This document shows, one piece after another, positions 1-3,580 of a DNA stretch of 7,077 nucleotides. Every line of letters begins with the position of its first letter. The first letter of the stretch is position 1. Where the stretch lies: positions 1 to 7,077 of the forward strand of contig JAJQCL010000050.1 in assembly GCA_021202715.1 (NCBI GenBank), written 5' to 3'. Source of the DNA: Lachnospiraceae bacterium (GTDB taxonomy: Bacteria > Bacillota > Clostridia > Lachnospirales > Lachnospiraceae). The notes below the pieces were generated by a model that searched no databases, was not told the DNA's origin, and saw nothing but the letters and a program-made list of their open reading frames with translations. A program made the position numbers and the translations under genes.

Positions 1-43
1 GTCTTAAGGGGCTATAAACTTATTATACGAGGAGGAAAGCTAT

Positions 44-1834
44 ATGTCAGCAGAAGTGATTCAATTTGTAGAAGACAATGTATTTGGTGTCTGGTTTCTG
101 ATCGGCGCGGCTCTGGTGTTTTTTATGCAGGCTGGCTTTGCGATGGTGGAGACAGGCTTCACGCGGGCGAAGAACGCCGGAAATATCCTGATGAAAAACC
201 TGATGGATTTCTGTATCGGTACGGTGATGTTTATCTTCATCGGTTTCAGTCTCCTTCTGGGAGAGGACATGCTGGGGATTATCGGGAAGCCTGGTTTCGA
301 TATCTTCACGAATTACGCGAGCTTTGACTGGTCCAATTTTGTTTTTAACCTGGTGTTCTGTGCAACGACTGCGACGATCGTCTCCGGCGCCATGGCAGAG
401 AGAACAAAATTCCTGTCCTACTGCATTTATTCGGCCGTGATCTCCGGTATTATCTATCCGATCGAGGCGCACTGGACCTGGGGCGGCGGCTGGCGGGCGC
501 AGATGGGCTTCCATGATTTCGCTGGTTCCAACTGCATTCATATGGTCGGCGGTATCTGTGCGTTGATCGGCGCGGCGATGCTTGGACCGCGGATTGGCAA
601 GTTTGTCCGGGATAAGGACGGCAAGGTGACAAAGGTCAACGCTTTCCCTGGCTCGAACCTGCCGATCGGCGCCCTCGGCGTGTTTATCCTTTGGCTTGGC
701 TGGTACGGTTTCAACGGCGCGGCGGCGACCTCCGTGGAGGAGTTGGGGTCAATCTTCATGACGACGACGATTGCTCCGGCCGTAGCGACGGTGGTCTGCA
801 TGATCTTTACCTGGATCAAATACGGCAAGCCGGATGTTTCCATGTGTCTGAACGCCTCTCTGGCCGGACTTGTTGCTATCACAGCTCCCTGTGATGTCTG
901 TGATGCCTTCGGCGCGATGTTCGTCGGTGCAGTGGCCGGTTTGCTGGTGGTGTTCGGGATCTGGTTCCTGGATCATGTGATCCATGTGGACGATCCTGTG
1001 GGTGCAGTCGGCGTTCATATGATGAACGGCATCTGGGGAACGCTCTCGGTCGGCCTGGTGGCGACGGATACGGCGCCCGCTTTCGCCCGTGGTATTGGCG
1101 ACGGTGTGACCTACGGCGCGAATCAGATCGCAGGACTGGGGCTTTTCTATGGCGGCGGTTTCCGCCAGCTGGGGATTCAGCTGATTGGTGTATGCGCGAC
1201 AACGGCCTGGACCACGGTGACGATCACGATCACCTTCGCCGTCATTCGGGCACTTGTCGGACTGCGTGTGACGCAGGAGGAGGAGATCGAAGGCCTTGAT
1301 TCCAGCGAGCACGGACTGCCCTCGGCTTATTCCGGCTTCGCGATGATGGACGTCTCGAACAATATGATTATGGAAGAAAATGAAAACACGCAGATTGGTT
1401 CGGACGACTATGTCACTGCAACGGAGGCACAGCGGGAGGCGGCTGTCCGGGTGGCCCGGGTTCCTCTCCCTTCCGATACAGGCATGTACAAGGTGGTGAT
1501 CATCGCCAAGCTGTCGCGTTATGACAGACTGCGTAAGGCCATGAATGACATCGGCGTGACCGGCATGACTGTGACGCAGGTCATGGGCTGCGGTCTGCAG
1601 AGAGGCGCGGGCGAGAAATACCGCGGCGCTGAGATTGATGCGACGCTGCTGCCGAAGGTCAAGGTGGAGGTGGTTGTCTCCACAATCCCCGTGGATACGG
1701 TGATTGAGGCGGCCAAGAAGACGCTTTATACAGGGCGGATCGGCGACGGGAAGATCTTCGTCTATAACGTTGACCGTGTGGTCAAGGTTCGTACCGGCGA
1801 GGAGGATATGGCTGCCTTGGCGGACGTAGAGTGA
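44..1834 (+). CDS. amt: Ammonium transporter fused to a C-terminal P-II regulatory domain (Amt-PII)
   Basis: A 596-residue membrane protein predicted to conduct ammonium/ammonia into the cell, with its own cytoplasmic nitrogen/energy sensor. Residues 1-432 are the Amt/MEP/Rh channel, with about 11 hydrophobic segments. By alignment with E. coli AmtB, the pore gate F105 and F223, W146, D158 and the twin histidines H166 and H325 are present; the AmtB Ser219 position is alanine (A227). The cytoplasmic tail contains the conserved EEEIEGLDSSEHG motif (412-424). An acidic linker (about 433-475) leads to a complete GlnB/GlnK-like domain (481-596) with TGMTVTQV, a full-length T-loop around YRGAEI (526-531), LPKVKVEVVV, the GRIGDGKIFV nucleotide loop and the RTGEED end. 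Tyr51, the uridylylation site of E. coli P-II, is Ile531 here. The ATG follows GAGGAGG (29-35) with an 8-nt spacer. Its promoter lies off the window. Amt-PII identity is very secure; the regulatory behaviour is inferred. Confidence 0.97.
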   Translation: MSAEVIQFVEDNVFGVWFLIGAALVFFMQAGFAMVETGFTRAKNAGNILMKNLMDFCIGTVMFIFIGFSLLLGEDMLGIIGKPGFDIFTNYASFDWSNFVFNLVFCATTATIVSGAMAERTKFLSYCIYSAVISGIIYPIEAHWTWGGGWRAQMGFHDFAGSNCIHMVGGICALIGAAMLGPRIGKFVRDKDGKVTKVNAFPGSNLPIGALGVFILWLGWYGFNGAAATSVEELGSIFMTTTIAPAVATVVCMIFTWIKYGKPDVSMCLNASLAGLVAITAPCDVCDAFGAMFVGAVAGLLVVFGIWFLDHVIHVDDPVGAVGVHMMNGIWGTLSVGLVATDTAPAFARGIGDGVTYGANQIAGLGLFYGGGFRQLGIQLIGVCATTAWTTVTITITFAVIRALVGLRVTQEEEIEGLDSSEHGLPSAYSGFAMMDVSNNMIMEENENTQIGSDDYVTATEAQREAAVRVARVPLPSDTGMYKVVIIAKLSRYDRLRKAMNDIGVTGMTVTQVMGCGLQRGAGEKYRGAEIDATLLPKVKVEVVVSTIPVDTVIEAAKKTLYTGRIGDGKIFVYNVDRVVKVRTGEEDMAALADVE

Positions 1835-1872
1835 GAAAGCGTAGAAATGAGCGAATTTCGAATGTTGTTAGG

Positions 1873-1905
1873 GCGCTAAGCGGAGATGCGGCAGCGCGTT
1901 AGCGC
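1873..1905 (+). terminator. GC-rich stem-loop after amt-PII, possible weak terminator
   Basis: GCGCTAA (1873-1879) pairs perfectly with TTAGCGC (1899-1905). GCG/CGC (1880-1882 with 1895-1897) can extend the stem past a one-base bulge. It begins 38 nt after the amt-PII stop. No T-tract follows directly; the nearest run of T is at 1929-1933, more than 20 nt away. It is therefore either an atypical 3'-end structure or a remnant of an intergenic repeat. Confidence 0.35.
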
Positions 1906-1972
1906 AGAGCAATCCGTTGTATCATACCTTTTTGTTGCTCGTGTCATTATAATAATGTAAGAACGGCATTTG

Positions 1973-2036
1973 CAGCCATCGGCGGAGGAATCCGCTGGTG
2001 GCTGTCCGTGCGAAATGGGTGTGCTTGAGCACGGAC
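1973..2036. other. Double stem-loop, candidate structured RNA element
   Basis: Two adjacent hairpins. The first pairs 1973-1986 (CAGCCATCGGCGGA) with 1991-2004 (TCCGCTGGTGGCTG): 14 consecutive pairs including two G-U wobbles, closed by a GGAA loop of the GNRA class. The second pairs GTCCGTGC (2004-2011) with GCACGGAC (2029-2036), an exact 8-bp stem with a 17-nt loop; an inner alternative is GTGC/GCAC (2021-2024 with 2029-2032). A TATAAT hexamer at 1948-1953 could start a transcript near 1960, but its -35 region is poor. No T-tract follows, so a terminator is unlikely on the + strand. Wobble pairs and a GNRA loop favour an RNA read on the + strand. Family unknown to me. Confidence 0.5.
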
Positions 2037-2045
2037 GAGGCGCCA

Positions 2046-2097
2046 TGACAAGACATCCTGGGAAAATCTGCTGTCAAGACATCCTGGAAAAATCTGC
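2046..2097. repeat. 26-bp tandem direct repeat, two units
   Basis: Units 2046-2071 and 2072-2097 match at 24 of 26 positions, differing only at 2048/2074 (A/T) and 2062/2088 (G/A). The shared core is CAAGACATCCTGG followed by AAAATCTGC. The second unit ends one base before the rpsL -35 hexamer. GTCAAG (2073-2078) and CTTGAC (2097-2102) also form an inverted repeat overlapping the -35. The position suits duplicated regulator sites, but replication slippage is a simpler explanation. Confidence 0.85.
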
Positions 2098-2125
2098 TTG
2101 ACTTCCTGCCTCCTTATGGTATAAT
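2098..2125 (+). promoter_or_regulatory. Sigma-A-type promoter for rpsL with extended -10
   Basis: TTGACT (2098-2103; 5/6 to consensus) and TATAAT (2120-2125; 6/6) are separated by 16 nt. A TG dinucleotide at 2117-2118, one base before the -10, gives an extended -10. Transcription would start near 2131-2133, leaving a leader of about 95 nt before rpsL. This is the strongest promoter match seen upstream of the str genes and implies that rpsL does not depend on readthrough from amt-PII. Confidence 0.85.
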
Positions 2126-2169
2126 TCAATTCGTGTGCGCAGAAAGCATACTTTTTTGTGCGCCGAAAA

Positions 2170-2200
2170 GGTGGAATCTCCACCGCCCGGAGTTTTCCGG
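2170..2200 (+). promoter_or_regulatory. Two small hairpins in the rpsL leader
   Basis: GGTGGA (2170-2175) pairs with TCCACC (2179-2184) around a 3-nt loop. CCGGA (2187-2191) pairs with TCCGG (2196-2200) around GTTT. They end 13 nt before the ribosome binding site and have no T-tract after them, so they are not terminators. They could position the ribosome, stabilise the mRNA or serve as a repressor site; none of this can be shown from the sequence. Confidence 0.45.
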
Positions 2201-2213
2201 ATGAAAATAAAAC

Positions 2214-2221
2214 AGGAGGTG
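2214..2221 (+). promoter_or_regulatory. Ribosome binding site that sets the rpsL start
   Basis: AGGAGGTG, a near-perfect Shine-Dalgarno sequence, lies 6 nt before the ATG at 2228. It decides for this start over an in-frame upstream start at 2135, which would add 31 residues unlike any S12 and would lie in the promoter-proximal leader. Confidence 0.9.
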
Positions 2222-2227
2222 AAACGT

Positions 2228-2641
2228 ATGCCCACATTCAACCAGTTAGTGAGAAAAGGCAGACAGACCAGTGAGAAGAAGTCTACAGCACCTGCGCTGC
2301 AGAAAGGTTACAACTCTCTGCATAAGAAGGCGACGAATGTGTCCGCCCCTCAGAAGAGAGGCGTCTGCACCGCTGTCAAGACTGCGACTCCCAAGAAGCC
2401 GAACTCGGCTCTGAGAAAAATCGCCAGAGTCCGTCTCTCCAACGGCATTGAGGTGACCAGCTATATCCCCGGCGAAGGCCATAACCTTCAGGAGCATAGC
2501 GTGGTTCTCGTGAGAGGCGGGAGAGTGAAGGATCTGCCTGGTACCAGATACCACATCATCCGTGGCACGCTGGACACGGCGGGTGTTGCCAATCGCAGAC
2601 AGGCCCGCTCCAAATACGGTGCTAAGAAACCCAAGAAATAA
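2228..2641 (+). CDS. rpsL: 30S ribosomal protein S12
   Basis: S12 of 137 residues, part of the 30S decoding centre, where it monitors codon-anticodon pairing and contacts 16S rRNA. Hallmarks: the N-terminal NQLVRKGR, PQKRGVCT (41-48), TPKKPNSALRK (54-64), EGHNLQEHSVVLVRGGRVKDLPG (83-105, quoted here only by its conserved ends EGHNLQ and KDLPG), and the basic end ARSKYGAKKPKK. Compared with E. coli S12 it has about 13 extra residues after position 12, as is usual in Firmicutes. Lysines equivalent to E. coli K42 and K87 (K56, K101) and P90 (P104) are unaltered, so the common streptomycin-resistance changes are absent. D102 is the residue methylthiolated by RimO in E. coli. First gene of the str cluster, with its own promoter and leader. 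Confidence 0.99.
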   Translation: MPTFNQLVRKGRQTSEKKSTAPALQKGYNSLHKKATNVSAPQKRGVCTAVKTATPKKPNSALRKIARVRLSNGIEVTSYIPGEGHNLQEHSVVLVRGGRVKDLPGTRYHIIRGTLDTAGVANRRQARSKYGAKKPKK

Positions 2642-2665
2642 TTTTGCAAAAATCATTTCTTGGGT
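2629..2665 (+). other. Stem-loop spanning the rpsL stop codon
   Basis: ACCCAAGAAAT (2629-2639) pairs exactly with ATTTCTTGGGT (2655-2665), 11 bp. The 15-nt loop itself contains the palindrome TTTTGCAAAA (2642-2651). The TAA stop (2639-2641) sits at the top of the left arm. No T-tract follows, so a standard rho-independent terminator is unlikely. A processing site, 3'-end stabiliser or modulator of S12 to S7 coupling are possibilities. Confidence 0.55.
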
Positions 2666-2735
2666 GAGATCAAGAGCACATTCTAACTGACAATGTAGTG
2701 CCTGGATGTGGGCAAGGAAGCCCTGTACGGCGGCT

Positions 2736-2791
2736 TAAGTGAGATCGAAAATCTCTGATTTTCGCAATCGAACTTATGCAGAGCAGCGCGG
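2736..2791. repeat. 56-nt hairpin-bearing repeat, copy 1
   Basis: Matches 2905-2960 at 53 of 56 positions. TAAGT (2736-2740) pairs with ACTTA (2772-2776); next comes a possible tandem G-A mismatch (2741-2742 with 2770-2771), then GAT/ATC (2743-2745 with 2767-2769), and an inner stem CGAAAATC (2746-2753) with GATTTTCG (2757-2764) around TCT. An alternative, GAGAT/ATCTC (2741-2745 with 2751-2755), competes with the inner stem. The tail GCAGAGCAGCGCGG lies outside the hairpin. It resembles small palindromic intergenic repeats of the REP/MITE kind, without visible target-site duplications. Confidence 0.85.
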
Positions 2792-2813
2792 CATCGCGTG
2801 CTTGTACGCGATG
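2792..2813. other. 8-bp stem-loop adjoining repeat copy 1
   Basis: CATCGCGT (2792-2799) pairs perfectly with ACGCGATG (2806-2813) around a 6-nt loop, GCTTGT. It starts at the base after repeat copy 1 ends. A shorter alternative, GATGT/ACATC (2813-2817 with 2822-2826), overlaps its right arm. No T-tract follows. Confidence 0.45.
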
Positions 2814-2833
2814 ATGTGCAGACATCGGACAGG

Positions 2834-2885
2834 CTGGAATACATGAGCAGGTAGGGCGATAGCCCGGACTGCGAATGGATTCCAG
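2834..2885. other. Nested stem-loop with symmetric internal loops, candidate RNA structure
   Basis: Three helices stack on one axis. CTGGAAT (2834-2840) pairs with ATTCCAG (2879-2885). After a 6x6 internal loop, GCAG (2847-2850) pairs with CTGC (2869-2872). After a 3x3 internal loop, GGGC (2854-2857) pairs with GCCC (2862-2865) around GATA, a GNRA-class tetraloop. All 15 pairs are Watson-Crick. The regular helix/symmetric-loop build is typical of protein- or ligand-binding RNAs, but I cannot assign a family. Confidence 0.5.
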
Positions 2886-2904
2886 TGATTGTGAGAGCGC
2901 GATA

Positions 2905-2960
2905 TAAGTGAGATAGAAAATCTCTGATTTTCGTAATCGAACTTATGCAAAGCAGCGCGG
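2905..2960. repeat. 56-nt hairpin-bearing repeat, copy 2
   Basis: Second copy of the element at 2736-2791, offset by exactly 169 nt, same orientation. The three differences are C2746/A2915, C2765/T2934 and G2781/A2950. The first breaks the outer pair of the inner stem (leaving GAAAATC/GATTTTC, 7 bp); the second is unpaired and the third lies outside the hairpin, so there is no compensatory change. Here the outer stem can gain one pair (A2904-T2946). Confidence 0.85.
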
Positions 2961-2978
2961 AACAATCATGGCTTCCGC
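2957..2978. other. 6-bp stem-loop overlapping the end of repeat copy 2
   Basis: GCGGAA (2957-2962) pairs with TTCCGC (2973-2978) around a 10-nt loop. The left arm uses the last four bases of repeat copy 2. No T-tract follows. Short enough that chance is possible. Confidence 0.3.
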
Positions 2979-3078
2979 ACCTTAAAGTATAACCATATAC
3001 ACCGTCCTGGCGCGAACACATTTGGTTTCAATGATGTGAGTACCGATGATCTAATGCCCCACGGGGTAATCTTAATTA

Positions 3079-3085
3079 AGGAGGG
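3079..3085 (+). promoter_or_regulatory. Ribosome binding site that sets the rpsG GTG start
   Basis: AGGAGGG lies 7 nt before the GTG at 3093. It favours this GTG over an in-frame upstream start at 3036, which would add 19 residues not found in S7. Its first bases overlap the palindrome CTTAATTAAG, so access could depend on local folding. Confidence 0.88.
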
Positions 3086-3092
3086 AAGAAAC

Positions 3093-3563
3093 GTGCCGCG
3101 TAAAGGACATACCCAAAAGAGAGACGTATTGGCCGACCCCATGTATAACAGCAAGGTTGTGACCAAGCTGATCAACAACATCATGCTGGACGGCAAGAAG
3201 GGCGTTGCCCAGAAGATCGTGTACGGCGCTTTCGCACAGGTCGAGGAAAAGACCGGCAAGCCCGCACTGGAAGTCTTCGAAGAGGCGATGAACAACATCA
3301 TGCCGGTTCTGGAAGTAAAGGCCAAGAGAATCGGCGGCGCCACCTACCAGGTTCCGATCGAGGTCAAGCCCGATCGGCGTCAGGCGCTGGCGCTTCGCTG
3401 GCTGACCACCTTCTCCCGCAAGAGAGGCGAGAAGACGATGGAGGACAAGCTGGCGAACGAGATCATGGATGCCGCGAACAACACCGGCTCTTCCGTGAAG
3501 AGGAAAGAAGATATGCACAAGATGGCAGAGGCCAACAAGGCGTTTGCCCATTACAGATTTTAG
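3093..3563 (+). CDS. rpsG: 30S ribosomal protein S7
   Basis: S7 of 156 residues, the usual bacterial length. It is a primary 16S rRNA binder that nucleates assembly of the 30S head and lies near the E and P sites. The start PRKGHTQKRDVLADPMYNS is characteristic, followed by VVTKLINNIMLDGKKG, the RRQALALRWLTTFSRKRGEKTM segment (given in part: RRQALALRWL) and the C-terminal helix ending AEANKAFAHYRF. It begins with GTG. rpsG and fusA are separated by only 17 nt, so they are almost certainly co-transcribed. In E. coli S7 is the translational repressor of the str operon; whether that holds here is unknown, but the long structured spacer upstream makes it worth asking. Confidence 0.99.
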   Translation: MPRKGHTQKRDVLADPMYNSKVVTKLINNIMLDGKKGVAQKIVYGAFAQVEEKTGKPALEVFEEAMNNIMPVLEVKAKRIGGATYQVPIEVKPDRRQALALRWLTTFSRKRGEKTMEDKLANEIMDAANNTGSSVKRKEDMHKMAEANKAFAHYRF

Positions 3564-3580
3564 TTTAGGAGGTAGTACCT

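Larger units (their letters stand above)
1835..2227. other. 393-nt non-coding interval between amt-PII and rpsL
   Basis: No convincing gene is visible on either strand. In order it holds a GC-rich stem-loop after the amt-PII stop (1873-1905), a T-rich stretch with a run of five T at 1929-1933, a TATAAT hexamer (1948-1953) without a good -35 partner, a double stem-loop (1973-2036), a 26-bp tandem duplication (2046-2097), the rpsL promoter (2098-2125) and the rpsL leader. A second, weaker inverted repeat, GAGCAA/TTGCTC (1907-1912 and 1935-1940), flanks the T-rich part. The density of inverted repeats suggests an RNA-level or regulatory role, but none of it matches a riboswitch or sRNA family I can name. 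Confidence 0.7.
2642..3092. other. 451-nt hairpin-rich spacer between rpsL and rpsG
   Basis: This gap is far longer than the short spacers usual between rpsL and rpsG. It contains a 56-nt element twice (2736-2791 and 2905-2960), hairpins at 2792-2813, 2834-2885 and 2957-2978, and smaller ones such as GGGC/GCCC (2710-2723) and ACATT/AATGT (2678-2696). A 10-bp palindrome CTTAATTAAG (3071-3080) runs into the rpsG ribosome binding site. A TATAAC hexamer (2988-2993) could be a -10, but I see no matching -35. Open frames on the minus strand run through the repeats and look fortuitous. In E. coli, S7 represses its own translation by binding the rpsL-rpsG intercistronic mRNA, so a regulatory structure here would fit, though no S7 site is recognisable. 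Confidence 0.65.

Noticed and set aside
21..26. TATTAT as a -10 for amt-PII
   Set aside because: A start about 7 nt downstream would fall within the ribosome binding site, and the -35 would lie off the window.
749..1312. A 187-codon minus-strand open frame inside amt-PII
   Set aside because: Low-complexity His/Arg-rich translation typical of the reverse complement of a GC-rich membrane-protein gene.
2046..2097. CRISPR array
   Set aside because: The two units are directly tandem with no spacers, and there are only two.
2135..2227. N-terminal extension of S12 from an upstream in-frame start
   Set aside because: The extra 31 residues are not S12-like and the strong ribosome binding site is placed for the ATG at 2228.
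1947..2237. A 96-codon minus-strand open frame upstream of rpsL
   Set aside because: It crosses the double stem-loop, tandem repeat, rpsL promoter and ribosome binding site, all of which make sense as non-coding elements.
2683..3021. Overlapping minus-strand open frames of 112 and 63 codons in the rpsL-rpsG spacer
   Set aside because: They run through both copies of the repeat and the hairpins, so the peptide repeats itself, and the region is better explained as non-coding.
3057..3066. CCCC/GGGG inverted repeat just before the rpsG ribosome binding site
   Set aside because: Only two bases lie between the arms, too few for a stable RNA hairpin of four pairs.
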